From RGIG4140 sp045614025 (GTDB lineage Bacteria > Pseudomonadota > Alphaproteobacteria > CAAHEQ01 > UBA3637): a stretch of DNA of 24,792 nt. The DNA lies in NCBI GenBank assembly GCA_045614025.1, contig JAZLCE010000024.1, forward strand, positions 1-24,792. The letters are read 5' to 3'. The translations under genes were made by a program, and so were the position numbers. Within the stretch, counting starts at the first letter, position 1, and every line of letters starts with the position of its first letter. This document shows, in pieces, positions 1-8,246 of the stretch. Below the pieces are notes generated by a model. That model did no database searches and was not told the origin of the DNA. It saw nothing but the letters and a program-made list of their open reading frames with translations.

Positions 1-600
1 TTTTTTATGTAAAAAAAATATAAAAATTAAAAAAAATCAATATATTGCATAATAAAAATATATATAAAAACATTAATTCGACGTAGTTGTGGATAACTTT
101 AAATAACTTGGATAAAACAAAGATTTGAGTAAAGAATATAAAATTATTCCATTTCATAAAATATCTACTCACACCCCCAAATGGGGTATAAGTTACCTGT
201 GGATAAAATACTCAAATAAAAATTTGAACTTGAATAATCGCGATTCGTGTTTGGGGATAACTTTTATGTAAAAACAAAAAATAAAGTTATTCACAATATC
301 CACAGTACCTATTACTAAAAAATATATATTTTATATAAATAAATGGATAAGGAATGTGGATAATTCTCAACACCTTTTTCGGACCCAACATTTATTGTTT
401 AGCAAAAAATCATTTTATTTTATTCTAAATAAAAAATAACTTTAAAATATTGTTTTGCAGAAAAAAGAGTCTTTTTTATCAGATATAGAATATTTGTTAG
501 CGTTTTATATTTAAATGTTTCAAAAATCGATTTTAAAGCCTCTACAATCATATATATGGTTTTTTATAAGGAATTAACCATATACAAAAAAGAAGCGTTC
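1..600. other. oriC: Candidate chromosomal replication origin (oriC)
   Basis: This 600-base stretch has no plausible gene and is extremely AT-rich, especially 1-70, which could serve as the unwinding element. It holds three perfect DnaA boxes (TTATCCACA read on the minus strand) at 88-96, 198-206 and 355-363, a TTATTCACA box on the plus strand at 287-295, and one-mismatch boxes at 252-260 and 296-304. A GC-rich hairpin (ACCCC/GGGGT, 173-187) lies between boxes, and a GANTC site lies at 242-246. The clustering of DnaA boxes in an AT-rich spacer is what is known of bacterial origins. No hemE, parAB, mnmG or dnaA gene is visible beside it, although the left side is cut off. The origin call is inference. 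Confidence 0.7.
553..584. repeat. Inverted repeat at right edge of the origin region
   Basis: Arms TATATGGTT (553-561) and AACCATATA (576-584) are perfectly complementary, separated by 14 bases. Neither side is followed by a T tract, so it does not look like a terminator. It may be a protein-binding site or a cruciform bordering the origin; its function is unknown. Confidence 0.4.
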
Positions 601-630
601 TAGCCTCTTTAAAATGCATATTTAAAATAT

Positions 631-667
631 AAAAAAAGAACCCCATCATTTTGATGAAGTTCTTTAA
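631..667 (-). terminator. Intrinsic terminator of trxB
   Basis: Read leftward, the arms AAAGAAC and GTTCTTT enclose an inner ATCA/TGAT pairing, and a run of T follows. It lies just beyond the trxB stop codon. Confidence 0.75.
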
Positions 668-682
668 TTAAGTTTATTCTTT

Positions 683-1594
683 TTATAAAAGATATTTTTC
701 AACACTTAAAGCTGCAACGGCGCCACTCCCGGCTGATATAATTGCTTGTTTATAAGTATCTTCTTGCACATCTCCACAGGCAAAAACACCTTTAACTGAT
801 GTCTCCATAGTTCTTTTGTTTGTTTTGATATATCCTTTTTTTGTTAATGTTAATTGATTTTGGATCAGTTTAATATTGGGTTCAGTTCCAATTGCTTCGA
901 AAACGCCATCAATATTTAAAAGAGATTCTTGTTTATTTTTTATATTTATAATTTTAATTGTGGATAACTTTTTATCGCCAATAAATTCAATGGGTTGAGA
1001 ATTATTTAAAATTTTAATTTTTTTGTTTTGCAATAATTCATCTAAGAGCTTTTTTTCTCCTTTTAGATTGTTATTTTTATTAATTAAAATAACCTCTTTT
1101 GCAATTTTTGATAAAAAGAGAGCTTCATAAATAGCACCATTTCCTCCACCAATAACAGCAATGGATTTGTTTTTATAAAAAAAGCCATCACATGTTGCGC
1201 AAATTGAAATGCCATTTCCTTTAAATTTTTCTTCTCCCTTTATATTAAGCCATTTAGGATTCGCTCCAGTTGCAATAATAACAGCATCTGCCGAACCATT
1301 TTTTATGCTATACGTTTCAAAATGAAAGGGGTTTTGAGTTACATCTAAATTCAATACTTCATCTTGAATAATTTTACATCCTGTATATTCGGCTTGAGAT
1401 TTTAAATTTTCCATTAAATCAAAACCAGATATATCGATATATCCTGGAAAATTTTCAACCTTATGCGTTCTTGTTAACTGTCCTCCAATAACAGATCCAG
1501 TAATAAGAGTTGTTTCTAAACCGGCTCTTGATGAATATATTGCTGCTGTGTAACCAGCTGGTCCAGATCCAATAATTAAAACTTTTGTATGCAT
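683..1594 (-). CDS. trxB: Thioredoxin reductase (flavoprotein)
   Basis: A 303-residue FAD/NAD(P)-binding disulfide reductase, close to the usual 310-320 residues. The FAD-binding GxGxxG is at residues 9-14 (GSGPAG), the redox-active CATC at 132-135 is followed by DG as in TrxB, the nucleotide-binding GGGNGA is at 149-154, and the C-terminal FAD motif FACGD is at 271-275. The protein would reduce thioredoxin in the cytoplasm. The start is supported by a strong GGAGG at 1599-1603 on the minus strand. One oddity is that the NADPH-selecting motif HRRxxxR of TrxB aligns without gaps to NKNNNLK at 172-178, so the electron donor may not be strictly NADPH. The family is certain; the cofactor preference is open. 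It lies directly after the greA terminator and directly beside the putative origin. Confidence 0.93.
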   Translation of the reverse strand: MHTKVLIIGSGPAGYTAAIYSSRAGLETTLITGSVIGGQLTRTHKVENFPGYIDISGFDLMENLKSQAEYTGCKIIQDEVLNLDVTQNPFHFETYSIKNGSADAVIIATGANPKWLNIKGEEKFKGNGISICATCDGFFYKNKSIAVIGGGNGAIYEALFLSKIAKEVILINKNNNLKGEKKLLDELLQNKKIKILNNSQPIEFIGDKKLSTIKIINIKNKQESLLNIDGVFEAIGTEPNIKLIQNQLTLTKKGYIKTNKRTMETSVKGVFACGDVQEDTYKQAIISAGSGAVAALSVEKYLL

Positions 1595-1613
1595 TATACC
1601 TCCAAAAAAGGAT

Positions 1614-1670
1614 AAAAAAAACCTCTCTTAAAAAGATAATATAGTATGTTATCAAAATTCAAGAGAGGTT
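1614..1670 (-). terminator. Intrinsic terminator of greA, with a long loop
   Basis: Arms AACCTCTCTT and AAGAGAGGTT (outer arm at 1661-1670, inner arm at 1619-1628) are complementary. Read leftward, the second arm runs into a T tract at 1614-1620. The loop of about 32 bases contains a small inner stem (GATAA/TTATC). The T tract ends only about 10 bases before the trxB Shine-Dalgarno. Confidence 0.8.
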
Positions 1671-1683
1671 AAAAAATATTTTT

Positions 1684-2160
1684 TTAGATGAACTGAACGT
1701 TCAAAATTTCATAGGATTTTTCACCTTTAGGTGTGATTACATCAACAAAATCTCCTTTGTTTTTTCCAATTAAAGCTCTTGCAATTGGAGATAAAAGAGA
1801 AATAAGCCCTTTTTCTAAATTGGCTTCATATTGACCAACGATTTGGTATGAATGTTGACTTCCTGTTTCAGAATCTTCTAATGTTACAGTTGCTCCAAAT
1901 AAAACCTTATCACCTGATAAAGATTTAATATCAATTACTTGTGCTCTTGCTAAAGCGCTTTCAAGTTCCATAATACGGCCTTCATTAAAGCTTTGTTGTT
2001 CGCGTGCTGAATGATATTCCGCATTTTCAGATAAGTCACCATGACCACGGGCTTCTTCGATTGCAGCAACAATACGTGGTCTTTCTTCAAATTTAAGGCG
2101 TTTTAATTCATTTGATAAATTATCATAGCCGATTGATGTCATAGGTATTTTTTCTTCCAT
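1684..2160 (-). CDS. greA: Transcription elongation factor GreA
   Basis: The 158-residue length is standard. The N-terminal antiparallel coiled coil spans about residues 10-75, with the signature RGHGDLSENAEY at 39-50. Its acidic tip residues D42 and E45 are those that, in the family, reach into the RNA polymerase secondary channel and promote cleavage of backtracked RNA. The C-terminal FKBP-like domain follows from about residue 80. An AAAGGA Shine-Dalgarno is placed properly before the ATG. The gene has its own terminator downstream and lies after the terminator of the M23 gene, so it is probably transcribed alone or by read-through. Confidence 0.96.
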   Translation of the reverse strand: MEEKIPMTSIGYDNLSNELKRLKFEERPRIVAAIEEARGHGDLSENAEYHSAREQQSFNEGRIMELESALARAQVIDIKSLSGDKVLFGATVTLEDSETGSQHSYQIVGQYEANLEKGLISLLSPIARALIGKNKGDFVDVITPKGEKSYEILNVQFI

Positions 2161-2195
2161 GGCTCATCCTTTCATTGAAATTTTATTAAAAAATA

Positions 2196-2222
2196 AAACT
2201 ACGGCTCTTTATCCGTAGCTTT
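2196..2222 (-). terminator. Intrinsic terminator of the xseA/M23 unit
   Basis: Read leftward, CTACGG and CCGTAG (2213-2218 and 2199-2204) form a stem with an 8-base loop, followed by TTTTATTTTTT. It ends the tadA-xseA-M23 transcript about 60 bases after the last stop codon. Confidence 0.8.
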
Positions 2223-2281
2223 GTTAACAGATTTGATAAGTGTATTATATGAGTTTTTTATTTAAAAAGCAAGTAATTAAA

Positions 2282-3100
2282 TTATTTTTCTTTTTTTATG
2301 CAAGAAAAGTCATTAATTTGTTGTTCTGGATCAATTCGAACACCCATCCATGTTATAACATAATGTAGATGTGGTCCTGTGGAGCGACCAGTTGTTCCTA
2401 TTTCTCCGATTTCATCGCCTCTTTTTATTTTATCCCCATTTTTAACAGAAATTTTATTTAAATGAGAATAACTAGAAAATAATCCAAATCCGTGATTAAT
2501 TAAAAGAGTTTTTCCAGATAAAAACATATCTTGATGTGTAAGAGCTACAATACCATCTGCTGGCGCATAAATTTTTGTGCCAATAGGTGCAGCATAATCA
2601 ACACCGCTATGCCCTGCTTTTTTTATATTATTAAGAATTCTTCTTGTTCCAAAAGGGCTTGAAATTCTTTTGTAATTTTTAACTGGTCTATCAAAACAAA
2701 AAGGAAAATAATTTATATTAAAATCTTCGCGTGCTTTTTTTATTAAAGCATTTTCTTTTTGAATTCTTTCTTGGTTTTTGTTTGATGGTGAAACTTTATC
2801 TGGTTGTAGACCTTCAATATATTCTTCTTGCCATTTTTGTTTTTGGACAGGAAATGAAATTTCTTTTTTTTCATTGTTTGTAATTAACGTTAATTTTAAG
2901 TTTGTTGCATCTTGTGGGAGAGCAAAAAAGAAAAAACCACTTTTAGTTGATTTTATTTCCTGATTATTTAAATAAAGCTTTTCACCTGTGGATAATTTTC
3001 CATAAGTTAACCCCCCCTCTTTGACTGGAGATCGTAATTCAAAAGAAAAACTTGTTGTTGAAAGAAAAAAAGCTATAGTGAAGATGAAAAATTTTTTCAT
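2282..3100 (-). CDS. Secreted M23 (LytM) metallopeptidase
   Basis: A 272-residue protein when started at the ATG at 3100. That start has a GGAG 6 bases upstream, whereas the longer reading begins with TTG at 3112. Residues 1-19 form a signal peptide (MKKFF, hydrophobic core, SFS). The M23 domain covers about 145-262: HSGVD at 164-168 supplies zinc ligands H164 and D168, SYSHL at 210-214 gives H213, and HLH at 244-246 supplies H246. These are the ligand and catalytic positions of active lysostaphin-type endopeptidases, so a role in cutting peptidoglycan cross-links in the periplasm is likely. The middle region (85-140) is charged and unassigned. It starts one base after the xseA stop, so it is translationally coupled to xseA. 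Confidence 0.88.
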   Translation of the reverse strand: MKKFFIFTIAFFLSTTSFSFELRSPVKEGGLTYGKLSTGEKLYLNNQEIKSTKSGFFFFALPQDATNLKLTLITNNEKKEISFPVQKQKWQEEYIEGLQPDKVSPSNKNQERIQKENALIKKAREDFNINYFPFCFDRPVKNYKRISSPFGTRRILNNIKKAGHSGVDYAAPIGTKIYAPADGIVALTHQDMFLSGKTLLINHGFGLFSSYSHLNKISVKNGDKIKRGDEIGEIGTTGRSTGPHLHYVITWMGVRIDPEQQINDFSCIKKEK

Positions 3101-3101
3101 T

Positions 3102-4400
3102 TTATTCTCCAAATAAATTGCCTTGAGATATTTTATTTTCTTTTTGTTTGGTTTTTTTTAAAGTTTTTTCTTGTTTTTTTAACGTTGATACCTCAACCTT
3201 TTTATCACTAAACTTGATAAAAAATGAGTCGGTTTCTTCCGCTTGTTTTCCACTTGAAATAATATTTCCATTTTTATCTAATGTTAATGAAAATCCTCTT
3301 TCTAAAACAGAGGTATATGAATATGATTTTAATAGTTTTGATAAGAAATCTAGTTTATTTTCAATGCCTGTATAGTATGTTTGAATAGAATTTGATAATC
3401 TTTCAGTTTTATCATCTAATTTTTCAAAAAATAAATTAATAATTTCATTTAATCTGGGCATTGATTTTGATAAAGCATCTAATTTAAGTTGCTTTTCATT
3501 TATAAACCTAAATAATCCATCTAAATTTCTGTTTTTAAGTTGTTCTAATGTTAAAATGAGCTCTGATCGAACTGGAACAGCTTTTTCTGCTGCACCAGTA
3601 GGTGTTGGAGCTCTTAAATCGGCAGCATAATCAATTAATGTTGTGTCTGTTTCATGACCAACCGCTGAAATAATAGGAATATCTGAATTTGCAACAGCTC
3701 TTACAACAATTTCTTCATTAAAACACCATAAATCTTCAAAACTTCCCCCTCCCCTTGCAACGATTAAAATATCTGGTCTTTCAAGTTTTTTTCCATCACC
3801 AAATTCAATTCCTTGAGCTGGAATTTTATTAAAACCTTGAATGGCTGAAGCAATTTGTTCGGCAGCGCCCTCTCCTTGAACCAATACGGGCCATAAATAA
3901 ACAGTTCTTGGAAAACGATCATTTAAACGATGCATGATATCTCTGATAACAGCACCAGTTGGACTTGTTACCACACCAATTGTTTTGGGTAAATAAGGAA
4001 TTTTTTTCTTTTTTGCTTCATCAAATAATCCCTCTTTTTCCAATTTTTCTTTACGTTCAGCTAAAAGCTTTAATAAAGCTCCAATACCTGCAGGTTCTGC
4101 TTTTTCCACAATCATTTGATAATTTGATCGTCCAGGATATGTGGATAACTTTCCTGTGCAAATAATTTCAAGACCATCTTCAAAAGCAGCAACTGTTGTT
4201 TTATCCTTTCCTCTCCAACAAACGGCAGATAAAACAGAATCAGAATCTTTTAATGAAAAATAAATATGTCCTGAGGCTGCTTTTTTAACACCAACAACTT
4301 CTCCTTTAACCCTGATATTGTTAAATACTTGTTCAACACAGCTTTTAAGAGAAAGAGAAATTTGAGTAACTGATAAAATTGGATTTTGTTCTGTTTCCAT
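3102..4400 (-). CDS. xseA: Exodeoxyribonuclease VII large subunit
   Basis: A 432-residue protein. An N-terminal OB fold that binds single-stranded DNA covers about residues 8-104. The catalytic domain from about 128 shows the family landmarks SPTGAVIRDI (146-155), VARGGGSFEDLWCFNEE (214-230) and SAVGHETD (245-252), then a long helical region and a lysine-rich tail. ExoVII degrades single-stranded DNA to short oligonucleotides. The large subunit needs XseB, which is not in this window. It starts 4 bases after the tadA stop, and its own stop is one base before the next gene, making a tadA-xseA-M23 operon. Its Shine-Dalgarno is weak, so coupling to tadA translation is likely. Confidence 0.95.
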   Translation of the reverse strand: METEQNPILSVTQISLSLKSCVEQVFNNIRVKGEVVGVKKAASGHIYFSLKDSDSVLSAVCWRGKDKTTVAAFEDGLEIICTGKLSTYPGRSNYQMIVEKAEPAGIGALLKLLAERKEKLEKEGLFDEAKKKKIPYLPKTIGVVTSPTGAVIRDIMHRLNDRFPRTVYLWPVLVQGEGAAEQIASAIQGFNKIPAQGIEFGDGKKLERPDILIVARGGGSFEDLWCFNEEIVVRAVANSDIPIISAVGHETDTTLIDYAADLRAPTPTGAAEKAVPVRSELILTLEQLKNRNLDGLFRFINEKQLKLDALSKSMPRLNEIINLFFEKLDDKTERLSNSIQTYYTGIENKLDFLSKLLKSYSYTSVLERGFSLTLDKNGNIISSGKQAEETDSFFIKFSDKKVEVSTLKKQEKTLKKTKQKENKISQGNLFGE

Positions 4401-4404
4401 AATC

Positions 4405-4863
4405 TTATTTTCTTTTTTGTTTAAAAAATTGAGTTAGAATTTGACTGTTTTTTTCTTCATCAAAACCGCCTTTGAAAGTTGGTTTATGATGAGTTTGTTT
4501 GTGTGAAAAAACTTGGGCTCCTTGTAAGATTGCTCCTGTTTTTGGATCAAAAGCACCAAAAAATACATTATCAAGTCTTGCCCAAGAAATTGCTCCTGCA
4601 CACATAACACAAGGTTCTAAAGTAACAAATAATGAATAGCCATTTAATCGCTTTACATCCAATTTTTTACAAGCTTTTTGAATCGCCAGTATTTCAGCAT
4701 GAGCAAGAGGATTTTTTTTCTGTTCTGTTTGATTGTGCGCACAGGCAATTATTTCTTGCGTTTTTGTATGGTAAATAACAGCTCCAACAGGAACTTCATC
4801 TTTTTTAGCTGCTTTTAATGCATATTTGTAAGCAGTTTTTAAAATCGTTTCATTTGGGTTCAT
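4405..4863 (-). CDS. tadA: tRNA-specific adenosine deaminase
   Basis: A 152-residue cytidine-deaminase-fold enzyme that converts the wobble adenosine of tRNA-Arg(ACG) to inosine. The zinc and catalytic motifs are complete: HAE at 55-57 (H55 ligand, E57 proton shuttle) and PCVMC at 84-88 (C85 and C88 ligands). The N-terminal VPVGAVI (24-30) and the substrate-loop FFGAFDPKTGA (101-111) are typical of TadA rather than of free-base deaminases. It is first in the leftward tadA-xseA-M23 operon and divergent from rluB across only 43 bases. Confidence 0.95.
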   Translation of the reverse strand: MNPNETILKTAYKYALKAAKKDEVPVGAVIYHTKTQEIIACAHNQTEQKKNPLAHAEILAIQKACKKLDVKRLNGYSLFVTLEPCVMCAGAISWARLDNVFFGAFDPKTGAILQGAQVFSHKQTHHKPTFKGGFDEEKNSQILTQFFKQKRK

Positions 4864-4865
4864 TT

Positions 4866-4906
4866 TTTACTTTCATCTTTTTATTTTTTCCTATAATATA
4901 CTAATT
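4866..4906 (+). promoter_or_regulatory. Promoter of rluB, probably leaderless mRNA
   Basis: A perfect TATAAT lies at 4892-4897, only 9 bases before the rluB ATG at 4907, with no Shine-Dalgarno between them. A start site 6-8 bases past the -10 box would give an mRNA beginning at or within a few bases of the ATG. The -35 box is poor. Confidence 0.45.
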
Positions 4907-5620
4907 ATGACAGAAAAGAAAGAAAGAATTGCAAAAATTATTGCCGCTGCTGGATTATGTTCTAGAAGAATGGCTGAAGAATGGATTTTAAATGGTCGTG
5001 TGAAAGTGAATGGTGTTGTTTTAACAACTCCTGCTTTTACAGTTTCATCTGATGATAAAATTTTAGTTGATGATAAGCCTATTGGTGAAAAGCAAGAACG
5101 GCGTTTATGGTGTTATCATAAACCAACAGGATTAGTAACAACACATAAAGATCCTCAAGGGAGAAAAACCGTTTTTGAATCTCTTCCTAAATATTTGCCA
5201 CGCGTGATATCTGTGGGTCGTTTAGATTTAAACTCTGAAGGGTTATTGTTGCTTACAACAGATGGGGGGTTAGCTCGAGAATTAGAACATCCATCTAAAG
5301 GTTGGAAAAGAAGATATCGTGTTCGAATTCATGGTGTTTTAACACCAGATATTCAAAGACGTTTGGCAAAAGGGGTAACTATTGAAGGGATAAGATATGC
5401 GCCTTGCGAAACGGTTGTAGAACAAATAAAAGGAACAAATAGTTGGATTTCTGTTACATTAACAGAAGGCAAGAATCGAGAAATTAGAAAATTAATGGCT
5501 TTCTTTGGATTAGAAGTAACGCGGTTAATCAGAGTTTCTTATGGTCCTTTTCAATTAGGAAATTTAGAAAAGGGTGAAGTTCGAGAAGTTTCAAAGAAAG
5601 CAATGAAAGAGTTATTATGA
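4907..5620 (+). CDS. rluB: 23S rRNA pseudouridine synthase, RluB/RsuA family
   Basis: A 237-residue protein. An S4 RNA-binding domain lies at about 5-52 (RIAKIIAAAGLCSRRMAE). The catalytic domain follows with the family signature GRLDLNSEGLLLLTTDG (104-120), in which D107 is the catalytic aspartate, and NREIRKLMAFFGLEV toward the end. RluB modifies the peptidyl-transferase-proximal helix of 23S rRNA; the RsuA/RluE/RluF relatives have the same fold, and the S4 domain plus general sequence fit RluB best. The gene overlaps rsmD by 4 bases (ATGA), so two rRNA-modifying enzymes are co-translated. No Shine-Dalgarno precedes the start, although the S4 domain beginning a few residues later supports that ATG. 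Confidence 0.9.
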   Translation: MTEKKERIAKIIAAAGLCSRRMAEEWILNGRVKVNGVVLTTPAFTVSSDDKILVDDKPIGEKQERRLWCYHKPTGLVTTHKDPQGRKTVFESLPKYLPRVISVGRLDLNSEGLLLLTTDGGLARELEHPSKGWKRRYRVRIHGVLTPDIQRRLAKGVTIEGIRYAPCETVVEQIKGTNSWISVTLTEGKNREIRKLMAFFGLEVTRLIRVSYGPFQLGNLEKGEVREVSKKAMKELL

Positions 5621-6165
5621 GAGTTATATCGGGCGTTTTTCGGGGGAAAAAGTTGCTTGCTGCAGATGAGAGTATAACACGCCCAACATCTGATAGAGCA
5701 AAAGAAGGTTTATTTAATATTTTAAATCACCACCTCTTAATTTTGAATAAATCTTGGCCCGATATATGTTTTTTAGATGTTTTTGCTGGTTCTGGTGGTA
5801 TGGGAATTGAAGCTTTCTCTCGTGGGAGTAAAAGAGTTTTTTTATTTGAAAATAATAAAGAGGCGCTAAATTGTATTCGTCGAAATACATCAGGTATGGA
5901 TGATATTAAAATCATCTCTTGTGATGCTTGTTTTCCACCAAAAGCTAATGATATTGCAGATATTATTTTTTTTGATCCTCCATATGGAAAAGGTTTATGG
6001 CAAAAATCACTTGTGCAATTTCAAAAAAATGGTTGGATAAATGATGAAACAATGATTATTGTTGAAACCGATAAGTTGATTCAAGAGGAGGTTCCATATT
6101 CTTTTGAAATAATAAGAACGCAAGCCTATGGAAGAAATCTTTTTTTGTTTTTAAAGATAAAGTAA
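5617..6165 (+). CDS. rsmD: 16S rRNA (guanine966-N2)-methyltransferase
   Basis: A 182-residue Rossmann methyltransferase. MRVISGVFRGKKL at the N-terminus and RPTSDRAKEGLFNIL (22-36) are RsmD hallmarks. The SAM-binding motif I is DVFAGSG at 54-60, an acidic residue follows strand 2 (FEN, 77-79), and the catalytic DPPY is at 120-123. It methylates G966 of 16S rRNA in the 30S subunit. Its start codon overlaps the rluB stop (ATGA). Confidence 0.94.
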   Translation: MRVISGVFRGKKLLAADESITRPTSDRAKEGLFNILNHHLLILNKSWPDICFLDVFAGSGGMGIEAFSRGSKRVFLFENNKEALNCIRRNTSGMDDIKIISCDACFPPKANDIADIIFFDPPYGKGLWQKSLVQFQKNGWINDETMIIVETDKLIQEEVPYSFEIIRTQAYGRNLFLFLKIK

Positions 6166-6252
6166 TATAAAATTATTAGAAATAGATAAGAGTTTTATTT
6201 TTTTAAGTAATATTAAAATTTTTCACGTTATATTGATTGAAGGGGGTAAAAA

Positions 6253-8229
6253 ATGAAAGAAATGTTATCAAAAATGTCAAATGCTGTTCGATTTTTATCA
6301 GTTGATATGATCGAAAAAGCAAAATCTGGACATCCAGGTATGCCTTTGGGAATGGCAGATGTTGCAACTGTTTTATGGTCTAAATTTTTAAAAGTGGACC
6401 CTTCAAATCCTTTGTGGATAAATAGAGATAGATTTGTTTTATCTAATGGGCATGGTTCTGCTTTGTTGTATAGCTTGATGTATCTTGCAGGATTTGAAGA
6501 TGTTTCTTTAGAAGAAATTCAAAATTTCAGGCAATTAGGAAGTAAAACAGCAGGACACCCTGAAAAACATTTAATTAAAGGAATTGATTTTTCAACGGGT
6601 CCTTTGGGGCAAGGAATTGCAGGCGCTGTTGGTATGGCTTTATCTGAAAGACTTTTAAATGCAAGATTTGGAGATGATTTAATTAATCATAAAACATATG
6701 CTTTTGTTGGTGATGGTTGTTTAATGGAAGGTATTTCAGAAGAAGCAATTGCTTTAGCAGGACGTTGGAATTTAAAAAATTTAATTGTTATTTGGGATGA
6801 TAATTCAATTACCATTGATGGAAATACAAATATTTCTTCATCAACAGATATGAAAAAACGTTTTGAAGCTAATGGCTGGCGTGTTTTTGTTTGTGATGGT
6901 CATTATTTTGAATCAATTGAAGCGGCATTAAAAGGCGCTATTGTTTCGGATAAACCAGTTTTAATTGATTGTAAAACAACCATTGGATATGGAGCTCCAA
7001 CAAAAGGTGGAACCCCTGCTTGTCATGGTTCTCCTTTGGGTACAGATGAAATAAATGCTTTGCGTGAAAATTTAAAGTGGGATTATAATCCATTTGAAAT
7101 TCCGGAAGATATTTTTAATGCTTGGAGAGAATCTTTTAAGGTACATAAAAACAAATATTTATCTTGGAAAAAAGTATTAGAAAATCATCCACAAAAAGAA
7201 GAATTTTTATCTTTAATAAATAAGGTTCCAACATCATCATTTAAGGAAGATTTAATTTTATATAAACAAAAAGAAATTGAAGCCCAAAAATCTTTAGCAA
7301 CAAGAAAATCTTCTCAAAATGTTTTAGATATTTTATTAAAAGATTGTCCATTCTTATTATCTGGATCTGCAGATTTAGCAGGTGCTTGTTATACAAAACC
7401 TTCATCCGCTCATCCTGTTAGTAAAGATGATTTTAATGGAAATTATATCCATTATGGAATTAGAGAACACGCAATGGGCGCAATTATGAATGGAATAGCT
7501 TCTTATGGGGCATTTATTCCATTATCTAGTACGTTTTTATCATTTTCTGATTACTTGAAACCAGCAATAAGATTAGGCGCTTTAATGCAAGAGCAAGAAA
7601 TTTATGTTTTTACACACGATTCATTAGGAGTGGGGGAAGATGGGCCAACTCATCAACCAATTGAACAACTCGCTATGCTTAGAGCAATACCAAATGTAAC
7701 GGTTTTTAGACCGGCAGATAGTATTGAAACTGCTGAATGTTATGAACTTGCCTTGCAAAGCAATAAAACCCCTTGTGCAATTGTTTGTTCAAGACAGGAA
7801 TTGCCTGTTTTAAGAAAAGATTATAAAATGAATATGTCTTCTTTTGGTGCTTATGTGATTAGTGAGGCTCAAGGAGAAAGAGATGCAACATTGATTGCAA
7901 CAGGTTCAGAAGTATCGTTGGCAGTTGAAGCTCAAAAATCATTAAAAGATAAAGGAATTGATGTTGCTGTTGTTTCAATGCCTAGTCGAGAGCTTTTTGA
8001 AAAGCAATCTATTGAATATCAAATGTTTATTTTAGGAAAAGCTCCACATTTAATTATTGAAGCTGCCTCTTCATTTGGTTGGGATAGGTTTGTTGGAGAA
8101 ACGGGTGCTATTTTATCTGTTGATACATTTGGTATGTCCGGAAACGGAAAAAAAGTTATGGAAGAGTTCGGATTTAGTGTGGATAACATTGAAAATATAG
8201 TGAAAGAACTTATCTCATTAAAAGATTAG
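6253..8229 (+). CDS. tkt: Transketolase
   Basis: A 658-residue thiamine-diphosphate enzyme of the pentose phosphate pathway that transfers two-carbon ketol units between sugar phosphates. N-terminal SGHPGMPLG (25-33), the diphosphate/Mg motif starting GDGCLMEG (153-160) with N184, and IREHAMGAI (403-411) holding the catalytic E405 are all present, as is the THDSLGVGEDGPTHQP signature (454-469). The length is normal (about 660). A good GGGGG ribosome site precedes the ATG. The stop codon lies in a perfect 14-base inverted repeat that leads into the next gene. With fba and rpe nearby it forms a sugar-phosphate cluster. Confidence 0.96.
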   Translation: MKEMLSKMSNAVRFLSVDMIEKAKSGHPGMPLGMADVATVLWSKFLKVDPSNPLWINRDRFVLSNGHGSALLYSLMYLAGFEDVSLEEIQNFRQLGSKTAGHPEKHLIKGIDFSTGPLGQGIAGAVGMALSERLLNARFGDDLINHKTYAFVGDGCLMEGISEEAIALAGRWNLKNLIVIWDDNSITIDGNTNISSSTDMKKRFEANGWRVFVCDGHYFESIEAALKGAIVSDKPVLIDCKTTIGYGAPTKGGTPACHGSPLGTDEINALRENLKWDYNPFEIPEDIFNAWRESFKVHKNKYLSWKKVLENHPQKEEFLSLINKVPTSSFKEDLILYKQKEIEAQKSLATRKSSQNVLDILLKDCPFLLSGSADLAGACYTKPSSAHPVSKDDFNGNYIHYGIREHAMGAIMNGIASYGAFIPLSSTFLSFSDYLKPAIRLGALMQEQEIYVFTHDSLGVGEDGPTHQPIEQLAMLRAIPNVTVFRPADSIETAECYELALQSNKTPCAIVCSRQELPVLRKDYKMNMSSFGAYVISEAQGERDATLIATGSEVSLAVEAQKSLKDKGIDVAVVSMPSRELFEKQSIEYQMFILGKAPHLIIEAASSFGWDRFVGETGAILSVDTFGMSGNGKKVMEEFGFSVDNIENIVKELISLKD

Positions 8230-8246
8230 AAAAATCTTTTAATGAG
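8214..8246 (+). promoter_or_regulatory. Perfect hairpin across the tkt stop and next ribosome site
   Basis: A 14-base arm (CTCATTAAAAGATT, 8214-8227) is followed after 5 bases by its exact complement at 8233-8246. The first arm covers the end of tkt up to its stop codon. The second arm ends in GAG, the first bases of the GAGGGG ribosome site of the next gene. No T tract follows, so it is not a terminator; an RNA element coupling or gating translation of the next gene is likely. Confidence 0.6.

Noticed and set aside
3102..3112. Overlap of the M23 peptidase with xseA through a start at 3112
   Set aside because: The codon there is TTG, while an ATG at 3100 has a well-spaced GGAG and begins a proper signal peptide, so the genes do not overlap.
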